A stretch of DNA of 64,000 bases from Anaerolineales bacterium UBA2200. Its GTDB lineage: Bacteria; Chloroflexota; Anaerolineae; UBA2200. Each line of letters opens with the position of its first letter. Position 1 is the first letter of the stretch. Made by a program: the position numbers and the translations under genes. The notes under the pieces were generated by a model. The model worked only from the letters and a program-made list of their open reading frames with translations. It was not told the DNA's origin and did not search any database. This document shows positions 49,201-57,777 of this stretch, piece after piece. The stretch is taken from NCBI GenBank assembly GCA_002327925.1, contig DCVA01000022.1, positions 53,927 through 117,926 of the forward strand. The letters run 5' to 3'.

Positions 49201-52157
49201 ACCGCACCAGCCTAACCTACGACAGCATGGGAAGGTTGGTGCGGGTCACCGATGCGGCGGGTCGTAACCTCAACCTGAGCTATGCATCTGGACGTTTGAC
49301 GCAGATCACCGACCCCGCCGGTCGCATCTTTCGCTATGAGTATGATGTAAGTGGCAACCTCGTACGCCATGTGGACGCCCGCGGTGGTATCACAACCTAT
49401 ACCTATGACAACAAGCACCGCCTGCTGACCATCAGGGACGCAGGGGGAATCACATTCACCACCAATGTCTACGATAACTGGAGCCGGGTGACGCGTCAAA
49501 CCGACGGATTGGGAGGTGTGATGGCCCTCCGTTACGGTGACGTGCGATCCACGGTAACAGACCCGCTGGGTGGGCAAACGGTGTTCTATTGGGACGCCTA
49601 TCGCCGCATGACAGGCCGGGTAGATGCACTGGGCAACGCTGTCACCCAGGCCTATGACGTCGTTGGCAACATCCTGTGGTGGAGAGATGCCAGGGGAAAC
49701 AGGACCAACTTTGCCTATGACAATCGCGGAAATCTCATCCGGACCACTGACCCACTGGGCTACTCGACCTATCTTTCTCACGATGGCCAAGACAACCTCG
49801 TTCAGGTCACCAATGCACTGAGCGGAACCATTCGGTTGAGCTATGATTCTCGCAGGAATCCACTGCGTGTGACGGATGCCCTGAACAATACCACCGCCCG
49901 CACGTACGATTCACGGGGTCTCATCACGGCGATTCAGGATGCAAATGGCCACAGCACGACCGCCAGCTATGATGCTTACGGCAATCTGACGCGCCTCGCG
50001 GATCCTCTGGGCCATGCGGCCACCATGAACTATGATGTGCTCGGACGGATGACTCGCCTCAGCGACCCCAATGGGCATACCGTTCAGCTGGCCTACGACG
50101 CTGCCGACAACGTGGTGACGGAAACGAGTGCGCTGGGCGGGGTGTCTGAGTTTGGCTATGACGCCAATAGCCTTCTGATTAGCAGTACGGACGCGCTCGG
50201 GCGAACCACGCGTATGGGCTATGATGGTCATTTCAATCTGGTCTGCGTCACCGACACCATGGGCAATGTGACTCGCTACGTCTATGACGTCAACAGCCAA
50301 CTCGTGGCCATCACGGACGCCAACGCGCACACAACTCAATTGCAGCGGGACGCGCTGGGCAGGATCACGCGAAGTCTCGATCCCCTGGGGCGAGCCACGC
50401 AGTTCACCTATGATGGCGCCGGCAATATGCTGACCAAGACCAAAGCAGATGGGAACGTGCTTGGCTATCAGTATGATGCGGGTGGCCGCGTGACGCGGAT
50501 CTCCTATCCCGATGGCAGCTCGCTCTTGTACCAATATGATGCCATAGGCAATATCACGGTCATGACGCAGGGGGTGTGGCAGGCACGGTTGGCCTACGAT
50601 GCCGTGGGCAGGCTGATTCGCAGAGAACTGCCCGGAGATAACATCATATTGTCCATTACCTATGACCTGATCGGCAACCTCATGAGCCTGAGGGCCGACC
50701 GCATCGGCACGTTGCTGTACAACGTGCAGTACAGCTATGACGCAGCTGACCGCCTGACTTCTGCCACAGACCGCATCAGTGCTCAGACGGTCAACTACGG
50801 CTACGACAATGGCAACAACCCGACAACCATAAGCTATCCGGGTGGATCGCGGACAACCTACACCTATGATGCCAGCCATCGCACCGTTCGAGTCCAGAAT
50901 AGTGATCGCAACAGTGGCAACATGTCGACCTGGACCTATCGCTACGATGCGATTGACAACCCGGTTCAGATTACATCCACGGTCGGGTCCGTGTCACTGG
51001 GTACAACCCTTGTCTATGACCAGCTCGACCGCCTGGTGAGAGAGAGCTATCCTCGCTACAGCGTTGACTATGCCTACGACGCGGTTGGAAATCGCGTTCG
51101 TCTGACCAATCCTGCGGAGGTGGTCACCTACACCTACGATGCAGCGGACCAGCTTCTCCGCGCCGGGGCGGCCGTATTCAGCTACGATGCCAACGGCAAT
51201 CAAGTGGTCAAGACGGATGCCCGAGGCTCCTTCCGGTTCGACTATGATTATGAGAATCGCCTGCGACGAATCGTGGCACCTGGCGATCGCATCAGCACTT
51301 TCCAGTATGACGCGACGGGGCGCCGTGTTGGGACCAGCGGATCTGCCGGGGAGAGGCGATTCATCTTCTTTGGAATGATGCCGATCCTGGGCGAGAGCAC
51401 GGGCTTGGCGGATGGCGTCGCCTACCTGTACGGCAACGGCTTACTGTCGGCCAGCCGTCCGATCACGGGCAGCGACGCTTTGCCCCTGTCCTATCACGGA
51501 GATGCCCTGGGTAACGTGGTGAACTTGAGCGATGCCTCTGGACTGTCCAGAGGCGCCTACAATTACGATCCCTTCGGGCGAGTGGTCGTCAAGGCAGGTG
51601 CCCGCAGGGATACCCGTGGTTTTGTGGGGCAGTTAGGCGTGCAGGCTGAGGAGGCCGCGAGTGACTTGTACCTGATGGGTCTGCGCTACTACGACGCCAG
51701 CACAGGCCGGTTCATCACTACGGACCCTCTGCCGGGTTTTTTGGAGCGCCCGCAAACCCTGCAACGCTACGACTATGCGCTTGACAACCCCTTGCGCTAC
51801 ACCGATCCCCTGGGGCTTCGCGCCTCGGCCCAGGGGTCGGCCAGTGCAGCCACATCGTACGAGGCTCAATTCGCACAGCGCAACCCCTGGTGGGCGGAGG
51901 AGCACAAGAGACAGGCAGCCATGACTTGGTGGGACCATGTGAAGGATTTCCATCGGACTAGCGCAGAGCTGTTGCGAGGCATGGGTTTGATCAATAGCCC
52001 ATCGCAGATGGGACCGGGCTCCCAGGTTAAGACGCCCTGGGCCTTTACAGGAGGGACGGACAGTTATCCACTACCCGTGCCTCCAGATGGGATTAAGATT
52101 CCACCTGGTCTGACGCCTGCGGAGAGAGAACGCTACATCTATCAATTCAGTTGGTAG
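46281..52157 (+). CDS. Large secreted RHS/YD-repeat protein with transglutaminase-like domain
   Basis: This 1958-residue protein begins with a signal-peptide-like segment (RRTTVLLALSSLLVTAHS). A transglutaminase-like domain (about 153-285) has GNALDQAALLGALLQASGF where catalytic Cys is usual, so it is probably non-catalytic; His and Asp of HVWVLVKIDGAWYPMDPS remain. The RHS part starts after a CSEC knuckle near 787. It contains over 30 YD repeats (NLTRLADPLGHAATMNYD type, about 975-1680). It ends in the RHS core DLYLMGLRYYDASTGRFITTDP and DPLGL near 1840. A unique tail of about 113 residues follows. GTG after AAAGGAGGG fixes the start. The tail could be a toxin, but no motif is recognisable. 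Confidence 0.88.
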   Translation: MTGLAIRRTTVLLALSSLLVTAHSTRLPVEALSLESAHSAASAGMLAPGSLLEESAVADDTIGQVPQTRPLPVRTQPPENSEVASELYVPSAILVDQLDSEHPLVNLNLAFPARDPAMVAGQDDALLRQLQEMQPAFAQSAAAPAPEIEALAAGLAHDPRTIFEYVRNGFDFTPTWGLLKGPHVTVLAKAGNALDQAALLGALLQASGFETRYVRGVVDIPISQAMNWVGVSNAQVLPYVFWNGGVGAAVSGDVLRINHVWVLVKIDGAWYPMDPSFKTYRPVNGVNMAGVIGYSQSAFLTAALSGSTVTDRYVQRINRTNIRDRLGQHSNELLNYLRVNLPFATLDEVTGGRSIVYQALTSYPTQLPYTVEPGAIETAVLPPTWMYRLHVELPGIDYWANLPDIAGERLTVFYVAASAADQGLLDAAGGVYRVDPAYQVNVKPQLRVGGSVVGTGSAASLGDSQPITVTIVTPILDGQGNPWVVSYAPQRLRAGASYALPLSLEGVSVAELQRHLRILEENRNAGLADTSESVLGESLYLIGLSYYNQADISQRLSARMAGMVLVPHISGMIMSQDLAVLEWQLVGGTPKAKRLGVAAFTIDIRLNWLDALSASGNADRERGFMTEVGHKNSSIEQATLEQLQGTPSVSTIRILDIANSQGLRIYKIVSTTVETILPLLDYPARTKDALRADAMAGYEVTVPERNISYNQWTGTGWISFAPQSGSSGYWISGGLGTVHEESWLVHNGGSGTTPGTIDSGDLQQQLANGTAAGTGCSECNNPSPDAPNNVGADPVDAATGAFVHGAVDVSFGSLGHSISFARTYVSDQRNYTGTLGNGWIHAYELRATQTSDWARAFGFRSAIDAVAAIVAAHISMDLATNPPGGLTLTELVVGSEGTDWLLSRVTKNAVNVAGLDGTKEYLMLSDGTYRPVQSMSSRLLRNSDGTYTEETKDGSRLTFDAQGRGTSIVDSNGNRTSLTYDSMGRLVRVTDAAGRNLNLSYASGRLTQITDPAGRIFRYEYDVSGNLVRHVDARGGITTYTYDNKHRLLTIRDAGGITFTTNVYDNWSRVTRQTDGLGGVMALRYGDVRSTVTDPLGGQTVFYWDAYRRMTGRVDALGNAVTQAYDVVGNILWWRDARGNRTNFAYDNRGNLIRTTDPLGYSTYLSHDGQDNLVQVTNALSGTIRLSYDSRRNPLRVTDALNNTTARTYDSRGLITAIQDANGHSTTASYDAYGNLTRLADPLGHAATMNYDVLGRMTRLSDPNGHTVQLAYDAADNVVTETSALGGVSEFGYDANSLLISSTDALGRTTRMGYDGHFNLVCVTDTMGNVTRYVYDVNSQLVAITDANAHTTQLQRDALGRITRSLDPLGRATQFTYDGAGNMLTKTKADGNVLGYQYDAGGRVTRISYPDGSSLLYQYDAIGNITVMTQGVWQARLAYDAVGRLIRRELPGDNIILSITYDLIGNLMSLRADRIGTLLYNVQYSYDAADRLTSATDRISAQTVNYGYDNGNNPTTISYPGGSRTTYTYDASHRTVRVQNSDRNSGNMSTWTYRYDAIDNPVQITSTVGSVSLGTTLVYDQLDRLVRESYPRYSVDYAYDAVGNRVRLTNPAEVVTYTYDAADQLLRAGAAVFSYDANGNQVVKTDARGSFRFDYDYENRLRRIVAPGDRISTFQYDATGRRVGTSGSAGERRFIFFGMMPILGESTGLADGVAYLYGNGLLSASRPITGSDALPLSYHGDALGNVVNLSDASGLSRGAYNYDPFGRVVVKAGARRDTRGFVGQLGVQAEEAASDLYLMGLRYYDASTGRFITTDPLPGFLERPQTLQRYDYALDNPLRYTDPLGLRASAQGSASAATSYEAQFAQRNPWWAEEHKRQAAMTWWDHVKDFHRTSAELLRGMGLINSPSQMGPGSQVKTPWAFTGGTDSYPLPVPPDGIKIPPGLTPAERERYIYQFSW

Positions 52158-52225
52158 CAGGACACACGACACAGTGGCAACCCGGGGCACCTGGCACACG
52201 GGTCGTCAGGACGGCACAGTTACCG

Positions 52226-53293
52226 ATGGGCAAGCGCACGTTGACACGGAATATCTTAAAGGGGAGTGTGTGGCACCGAGCGATAGCCGCCGCGACCCTG
52301 GCGGCCATCGTGATGAGCGTCTGCACCTCGCGGGGCACATTCGCTGGTGAGGCGCAACACTCACTGGCTGCACGCTGGACGCAGATAGGGGCCGCTGGCG
52401 GGGTTGCCGTGTTTTCCCTGGCTCTCGACCCAGCCAGCACCGGCCGCATCTACGCCGGGACGTACTTCAAGGGCCTCTATGTGACCCAGAACGGCGGTGG
52501 TAGCTGGGCCAATCCTCTGCCGGCGAGCATAGCGGCCATTGCCGTCAACAGTCATACGCCATCGACCGTGTATGCCGGGACCTGGTACAGTGGCACGCTC
52601 AAGTCCAGCAATAACGGAGTGAATTGGGCTCCGGTCAACACAGGTCTGGCCGCGAACGATGTCTACGCTCTGGCCATCGATCCGGTGATTTCCACTGCTC
52701 TGTATGCTGGCACGGAGACGGGCGTTTTCAAGAGCACCAACGGTGGTAACAGTTGGCAGGCGGCGAGCTCTGGCTTTACCGGACGCAATGTGTATGCTCT
52801 CGCCTTCTGCGATAGAGCCCTTCTGGCCGGTTCGGACGCGGGCGTTTTCACCAGCACCAACGGTGGGGCGAGCTGGAAGGCAGCCAACTCCGGACTGGTC
52901 GTCAATGAGGTGTATGCTCTGGCTGTGACCAGAGGTACGGTCTTTGCTGGGACCGATCAGGGGGTTTACCGTAGCGACAACTGCGCCGCAGACTGGAAGC
53001 GTGCCGGCGACTCGGAACTGGGCGCGGTAGTGACGCTGGCGGTATCGCCGCAGAATGCATGGGTCGTCTTTGCGGGGACTGACACGGGAGTGCTTGTGAG
53101 CTACAATGCTGGCGCGACTTGGGCCGCGAGCAACGATGGCCTGAGTGGGTGGGCCAGACAGGTGTACGCGCTGTCGCTGGACAGCGACATGGATTCGGGC
53201 ACGCTCTTCGCCGGAACCGGCAGCGGTGTCTGGCAGATGGGCGTGAGCATGCCGACCGTCTATGGGTCGTACCTGCCGGTGGTGCGGCGATAG
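52226..53293 (+). CDS. Secreted BNR/YCF48-like beta-propeller protein
   Basis: This roughly 355-residue protein has an N-terminal signal-like helix (IAAATLAAIVMSVCTSRGTFAGEA). It then has about seven propeller blades with the pattern GVFKSTNGGNSWQAASSGF / NVYALAF, matching sialidase Asp-box and YCF48/Vps10-type repeats. The protein ends VYGSYLPVVRR, a C-terminal YLPxVxR tail seen in many secreted Chloroflexota proteins. The start is uncertain: ATG 52226 is used, and the frame is open from 52151, inside the RHS gene. It lies 68 bases after the RHS stop with no visible promoter, so it may be cotranscribed. Function: extracellular binding is likely, an enzyme activity is not shown. Confidence 0.7.
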   Translation: MGKRTLTRNILKGSVWHRAIAAATLAAIVMSVCTSRGTFAGEAQHSLAARWTQIGAAGGVAVFSLALDPASTGRIYAGTYFKGLYVTQNGGGSWANPLPASIAAIAVNSHTPSTVYAGTWYSGTLKSSNNGVNWAPVNTGLAANDVYALAIDPVISTALYAGTETGVFKSTNGGNSWQAASSGFTGRNVYALAFCDRALLAGSDAGVFTSTNGGASWKAANSGLVVNEVYALAVTRGTVFAGTDQGVYRSDNCAADWKRAGDSELGAVVTLAVSPQNAWVVFAGTDTGVLVSYNAGATWAASNDGLSGWARQVYALSLDSDMDSGTLFAGTGSGVWQMGVSMPTVYGSYLPVVRR

Positions 53294-53362
53294 CGCGTTT
53301 TGCTCAGCCCGAGTAGCACTGGCAAATGTACGGATGTCACGACAGCGACGCCGAGTCGAGGA

Positions 53363-54508
53363 CTACACGTCTCCCAACACCTGTCGTGCAATGACCAGTC
53401 GCTGGATTTCACTGGTCCCCTCGCCGATGGTGGTCAGGCGGTTGTCGCGGTAGATGCGCTCGACGTCGTATTCCTTCATATAACCGTAGCCGCCGTGAAT
53501 CTGGATGGCCTTGAAACAGGCCCGCTCGGCCGCTTCGGAGGCGTAGAGCTTGGCCATGGCCGCCTCTTTGGTGAAGCGCCCGCCTTTGTCCTTCATCCAG
53601 GCGGCACGATAGACCATCCAGCGCGCCGCTTCGATCTCGGTGGCCATGTCGGCAATCATCCACTGAATGGCCTGGAAGCGGGCGATGGGCTGTCCGAACT
53701 GTACGCGTTCCTTGGAGTACTTGATGGCGGCATCGAGTGCCCCCTGAGCCAGACCGAGCGCCATGGCACCGATGCTGATGCGGCCGCCATCGAGCGTGAT
53801 CAGGAACTGCTTGAATCCCTCGCCAACCAGACCGAGCAAGTTCGACTTGGGTACCCGGCAATCCTCGAAAAAGAGCTGCGAGGTCAGTGAGCCCTTCAGG
53901 CCCATCTTTTCCTCATCACGTCCCGGTCGAAAGCCCGGCGTACCCTTCTCCACGATAAAGTTGCTGATACCGCGGGTGCCTGCCGACCTGTCGGTGAGCG
54001 CGGCAATGATGACCACATCGGCTACCGACCCGGAGGTGATGAACGTCTTTTGTCCGTTCAGGATCCAGTGGTCACCATCCTGAACCGCGGTCGTCTTGAC
54101 TCCTCCCGCGTCGGAACCGGCTTCTGGCTCTGTCAGGCCAAAGGCCGCCAGCCCCTGTCCAGACGCCAGGCGAGGCAGATACTTGTGCTTCTGTTCTTCG
54201 TTGCCAAAACGGTACAGAGGATAAAGCCCCAGGGAGGTGTGCGCGGCCATGGTGATGCCAATGGAACCCGATACCCGCGAGATCTCCTCCACCGCCAGGG
54301 CATAAGACACCATATCGGCGCCTGAGCCCCCATACTGCTCGGGAATGGGCAGGCCCAGTAGCCCCAGCCCGGCCATTTTGCGGATGACCTCCCACGGAAA
54401 CTCGCCCCTGGCATCGATCTCGCGCGTCACCGGGCGGATCTCCTTTTCGGCGAAATCGCGCACCATGCGGCGGATCATCTGTTGTTCTTCGCTTAGCTCA
54501 AACTCCAT
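53363..54508 (-). CDS. Acyl-CoA dehydrogenase
   Basis: This FAD enzyme oxidises acyl-CoA to enoyl-CoA. The 381-residue protein has the family signatures FGLTEPEAGSDAGGVKTTA near 126-144 and WILNGQKTFITSGSVADV, the catalytic Glu region IYRDNRLTTIGEGTSEIQRLVIARQVLG near 352-379, and AIQIHGGYGYMKEYDVERIYRD. It most resembles short/branched-chain dehydrogenases. ATG follows AAGGAGG. It is the last gene of a minus-strand set that begins with a CoA-transferase, consistent with fatty or branched acid degradation. An ETF partner is not in the window. Confidence 0.93.
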   Translation of the reverse strand: MEFELSEEQQMIRRMVRDFAEKEIRPVTREIDARGEFPWEVIRKMAGLGLLGLPIPEQYGGSGADMVSYALAVEEISRVSGSIGITMAAHTSLGLYPLYRFGNEEQKHKYLPRLASGQGLAAFGLTEPEAGSDAGGVKTTAVQDGDHWILNGQKTFITSGSVADVVIIAALTDRSAGTRGISNFIVEKGTPGFRPGRDEEKMGLKGSLTSQLFFEDCRVPKSNLLGLVGEGFKQFLITLDGGRISIGAMALGLAQGALDAAIKYSKERVQFGQPIARFQAIQWMIADMATEIEAARWMVYRAAWMKDKGGRFTKEAAMAKLYASEAAERACFKAIQIHGGYGYMKEYDVERIYRDNRLTTIGEGTSEIQRLVIARQVLGDV

Positions 54509-54538
54509 TGTCTGTGCCTCCTTGCTGGCCGGTGTGTG

Positions 54539-55306
54539 TCACTTTCCGATGGCGATGCCTAGGGGGTCAATTTCGTGGAGGATGCGGAGCTGCTCCGCTG
54601 TGGGTGGCTCGGTAACGCCGACGTGGCCGGCGCCAAGTATCTCGAACTCGCTATTCTCTTGCACTTGATCAAAGGTCACTCCGGGATGGAGGGCGAGAAG
54701 CTCTAGCCGCTTGGTCGTCTCGTGAAACCCGTACACTCCCAGCTGGGTAATCACGCGCCAGGGACCCGTGCCTCTCGGCAACCCTGCCGCTTCCCGAGCG
54801 CCGGGGCCGGTGAGGTATCCAGGCGTAGTCACAAAGTCCACCTTCCGCATAAAGCGCCGCTTCTCCTGGCGCATGATGAGGATAGTGCGCCAGGCGTAAG
54901 AACCTACATCGTTGGCGCCGCCGCTGCCGGGCAGACGCGACGTGGGGTGGGCATGGTCACCAATGACAGAGGTATTGATGTTGCCATAGGCGTCGATCAT
55001 CGCAGCTCCCAGGAAGCCATAGTCCGTATACCCAGCCTGCGAGGAAGACATCACGTCGTGCATGCTTGTGGCCGCGACTCCCTCATAAAAGGTTCGCGAC
55101 TCGCCCACAGAGATGGGTAGAATGGGTACCCTGGGGCCTACGCCGCCTGCCTCAAAGACGATCAGGAGGTTCGGAGCGTGGGTGCGCTGCGCCAGGGTGG
55201 CGGCTATGATCGGCAAGCCCGTGCCGACGAAAACGGACTTGCCGTTCTCCAGCAACCGGCTGGCGACGGTGGCCATGAGTTCCGTGGGGGTATAGTCTGG
55301 CATCAT
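54539..55306 (-). CDS. CoA-transferase subunit B (glutaconate/ketoacid type)
   Basis: This 255-residue protein forms one half of a two-subunit CoA-transferase. Motifs include YTPTELMATVASRLLENGKSVFVGTGLPIIAA, EAGGVGPRVPILPISVGESRTF, and the GSGGANDVGSYAWRTILIMRQEKRRF segment near 113-138. It ends with ITQLGVYGFHE. The catalytic Glu of class I transferases is not clear to me, which is common in this GctB-like subgroup. I use the ATG at 55306, 7 bases after AAGGAG and directly behind the subunit A stop. The substrate is unknown; the neighbouring acyl-CoA dehydrogenase suggests a carboxylic acid activation role. Confidence 0.85.
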   Translation of the reverse strand: MMPDYTPTELMATVASRLLENGKSVFVGTGLPIIAATLAQRTHAPNLLIVFEAGGVGPRVPILPISVGESRTFYEGVAATSMHDVMSSSQAGYTDYGFLGAAMIDAYGNINTSVIGDHAHPTSRLPGSGGANDVGSYAWRTILIMRQEKRRFMRKVDFVTTPGYLTGPGAREAAGLPRGTGPWRVITQLGVYGFHETTKRLELLALHPGVTFDQVQENSEFEILGAGHVGVTEPPTAEQLRILHEIDPLGIAIGK

Positions 55307-55310
55307 GACC

Positions 55311-56363
55311 TTACTCCTTCTTCCCCGTCGAGCCAGAGGCCCGCGGGGTGGATGACTTGGCCCAGGGGGCGATGGGGGGCGCGCGCAACTCTTCCACCTC
55401 ACGCAGGTACTGCAACTTGCGTGTGCCTCCTACCAGATCCAGGTACTCGTGGAAATCCTTGACCCCGTAGACGTACTTGTCAAAGTACTTCTCGGTTCCC
55501 TCCGGCGTTCGGGATACGGATAACCACTCGCCGATGTGTTCTTCGTCAAAGGAATAGAGCAGTGGCATATGGCAGGGATGCGCGCCGTAGGGAACTTCCA
55601 CCACCGCGTCCACATAGTAGAAGGGAATCACTGTGTGCCACGGTTGCCGCCGGATCTCCGTGTCCGGTACGATCGCCTCCGTGGTCAGAATGAGCCGCCG
55701 CGCGGCACGCGCTAGCTCGAAATCCTCGATCAGAGTACCGTCGATCTGCGCATCGCCGTACTTGTCGCACCGCGTGACGTGGATGATGGCCACGTCGGGG
55801 TAGCAGGCCGGGACGAGACAGATAGGCTTGCCGCTGAATGGATCCTGGACCACTTTGGCTGAACTGTGGGTGAGGGTGTCCGTGCCCAGCATATTGCGGG
55901 TCGGCAGGAAAGGCAGGCCCATGGCAGCGGCGAGGAAGCGCCACTGGTAGGCGGCATTGCTGATCTCAGCCACTACCTCACAGTGCCCCGTTTCGACCGC
56001 GCGGCGGGAGGCAGGGGAAAGGCCGCGCAGCTCGTGGCCAAAGACGTAGGCCACCTCGACACGGTCTACAGCACCGGATGCGATGAGGATATCTGCATCG
56101 TGGACCGCGGTCTTGCCGGCGAGGGTCAGGTGTCTGCGTTTCTGGCGTATGATCTCGTAGATGGCGGCCATCGAGACACGCACATGGCCGAATCCGCCAG
56201 AAGCAAGAAAAGCGCCATCCGGGACAAAACTATCCACGGCCTGTGTCATGGACATCCGTTTGTCCTTGAGCTCGCGCGACTTGTTGTCGCGTATCCACTC
56301 GCGGTTTTCGTCCGGATCGTGCCAGCCGATCAGCTCGCCCTTGCCTTGCGACAGAACCTCCAT
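55311..56363 (-). CDS. CoA-transferase subunit A
   Basis: This 350-residue protein is a class I CoA-transferase alpha-like subunit. It has MSMTQAVDSFVPDGAFLASGGFGHVRVSMAAIYEIIR near 37-73, an EVAYVFGHELRGLSPASRRAVE segment, LPTRNMLGTDTLTHS, and QDPFSGKPICLVPACYPDVAIIHVTRCDKYGDAQIDG. The last segment is characteristic of the GctA/DitE-type family. The N-terminal segment GWHDPDENREWIRDNKSREL is also typical, so the full ORF from the ATG at 56363 (after AAGGAGG) is used. The subunit B gene begins 4 bases after its stop. It is preceded by the cDPGS-like gene. Confidence 0.87.
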   Translation of the reverse strand: MEVLSQGKGELIGWHDPDENREWIRDNKSRELKDKRMSMTQAVDSFVPDGAFLASGGFGHVRVSMAAIYEIIRQKRRHLTLAGKTAVHDADILIASGAVDRVEVAYVFGHELRGLSPASRRAVETGHCEVVAEISNAAYQWRFLAAAMGLPFLPTRNMLGTDTLTHSSAKVVQDPFSGKPICLVPACYPDVAIIHVTRCDKYGDAQIDGTLIEDFELARAARRLILTTEAIVPDTEIRRQPWHTVIPFYYVDAVVEVPYGAHPCHMPLLYSFDEEHIGEWLSVSRTPEGTEKYFDKYVYGVKDFHEYLDLVGGTRKLQYLREVEELRAPPIAPWAKSSTPRASGSTGKKE

Positions 56364-56408
56364 CCTGGCCTCCTTGCGTGGGGTCCTGCGGGACCGCGTA
56401 CTGGTCGC

Positions 56409-57725
56409 CTAAGCTATGGCCTTGGTCAGCACATCCTGCAGGGTGGGTCGTCCAATCTCCTGTAGCTCATACCGAACACGCTGTGTGGGTCGGTTTATCT
56501 TGAGCACACGTCGCAGGTCGATGGGTGTGGCAATGATCACCAGATCACAGGGGGTGGCATTGATGGTCTCTTCCAGGTCATGCACCTGGTCGGGACCGTA
56601 GCCCATAGCCGGCAGGAGTGTGCCAGTGTTTGGGTACTTCTGGTAAGTAGCGGCGATGGAACCGACGGCGTAGGGCCGCGGGTCCAGTATCTCCGCTGCT
56701 CCAAAGCGGCGCGCCGCCACCATGCCGGCACCATAAGACATTTCGCCATGGGTGAGGGTTGGGCCGTCCTCCACCACGAGCACTTTGGCGCCGCGGATCG
56801 CCTGGGGATCGTCCAGGAAGATGGGCGAAGCAGCGTCGATCACGGTGGCCTGTGGGTTCACGGAGAGGATGTTGCTTCGCACGAGTTCCATCTTGTCCGG
56901 CTCCGAAGTGTCCACCTTGTTGATGACCACCACATCGGCCATGCGCAGATTGGACTCACCCGGGTGGTAGCGAAGCTCATGGCCGGCACGATGTGGGTCG
57001 GCAACGACGATGTGCAGGTCGGGCTTGTAGAAGGGCAGGTCATTGTTGCCACCGTCCCACAGGACGACGTCAGCCTCTTTCTCAGCCTGCCTGAGGATCA
57101 GTTCGTAGTCGACTCCGGCGTAGACAATGGTGCCTCGGTCGAGGTGCGGCTCGTACTCCTCACGTTCCTCGATGGTGCATTCATGGCGGTCGAGATCCTC
57201 GTAGGTGGCGAAACGCTGACAGGCCTGCTTGACCAAATTCCCATAGGGCATCGGGTGGCGCACGACGACGATCCTCTTGCCCATCTCGCGTAGAATGTCC
57301 GAGACCCGGCGCGTGGTCTGACTCTTGCCACTGCCCGTACGCACCGCACATACAGAGACGACAGGTGCGCTGGACTTGAGCATGGTGTCTCGGACGCCCA
57401 TCAGGCGAAAGTCGGGGCCGACGGCCAGCACTTGAGATGCCTTATGCATCACAACTTCGTGCGGAACATCGCTATAGGCGAAGATGACCTGGTCGACGTC
57501 GTACTTGCGAATCAGGGTGACCAACTCACTTTCGGCGTAGATTGGGATTCCAGCCGGGTAAAGCTTGCCTGTGAGCTCTGGGGGATAGGTGCGTCCTTCG
57601 ATGTTGGGGATCTGAGTGGCGGTGAATGCTACGACGTCGTAGGCCGGGTTGTCGCGAAAGCAGAGGTTAAAGTTGTGAAAGTCACGTCCCGCGGCACCCA
57701 TAATCAGAACTCGGATCTTGGTCAT
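56409..57725 (-). CDS. Cyclic 2,3-diphosphoglycerate synthetase-like protein
   Basis: This 438-residue protein has a P-loop (AVRTGSGKSQTTRRVSD near 127-143), an N-terminal Rossmann-like region (VLIMGAAGRDFHNFN, VIFAYSDVPHE) and the VVVINKVDTSEPDKME segment. It matches a family annotated after the archaeal cyclic 2,3-diphosphoglycerate synthetase. Archaeal cDPG synthetases use ATP to cyclise 2,3-DPG; whether this bacterial relative does so is unknown. The ATG at 57725 with AGGAGAG upstream gives the conserved MTKIRVLIMGAAGRD start. It sits between a CoA-transferase and a phosphate acyltransferase. Confidence 0.75.
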   Translation of the reverse strand: MTKIRVLIMGAAGRDFHNFNLCFRDNPAYDVVAFTATQIPNIEGRTYPPELTGKLYPAGIPIYAESELVTLIRKYDVDQVIFAYSDVPHEVVMHKASQVLAVGPDFRLMGVRDTMLKSSAPVVSVCAVRTGSGKSQTTRRVSDILREMGKRIVVVRHPMPYGNLVKQACQRFATYEDLDRHECTIEEREEYEPHLDRGTIVYAGVDYELILRQAEKEADVVLWDGGNNDLPFYKPDLHIVVADPHRAGHELRYHPGESNLRMADVVVINKVDTSEPDKMELVRSNILSVNPQATVIDAASPIFLDDPQAIRGAKVLVVEDGPTLTHGEMSYGAGMVAARRFGAAEILDPRPYAVGSIAATYQKYPNTGTLLPAMGYGPDQVHDLEETINATPCDLVIIATPIDLRRVLKINRPTQRVRYELQEIGRPTLQDVLTKAIA

Positions 57726-57777
57726 TGATCGCTCTCCTCGTCGAAATTCCTGGTTACGAACAATCTCTGTTGTCTGC

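Noticed and set aside
49200..51300. Dense short repeats resembling an array
   Set aside because: These are YD repeats inside an open reading frame with variable sequence and no constant spacers, not a CRISPR or satellite array.
51830..52157. Recognisable toxin at the RHS tail plus an immunity gene
   Set aside because: I see no nuclease, deaminase or other toxin motif in the tail, and the following gene is a propeller protein, not an immunity-sized cytoplasmic protein.
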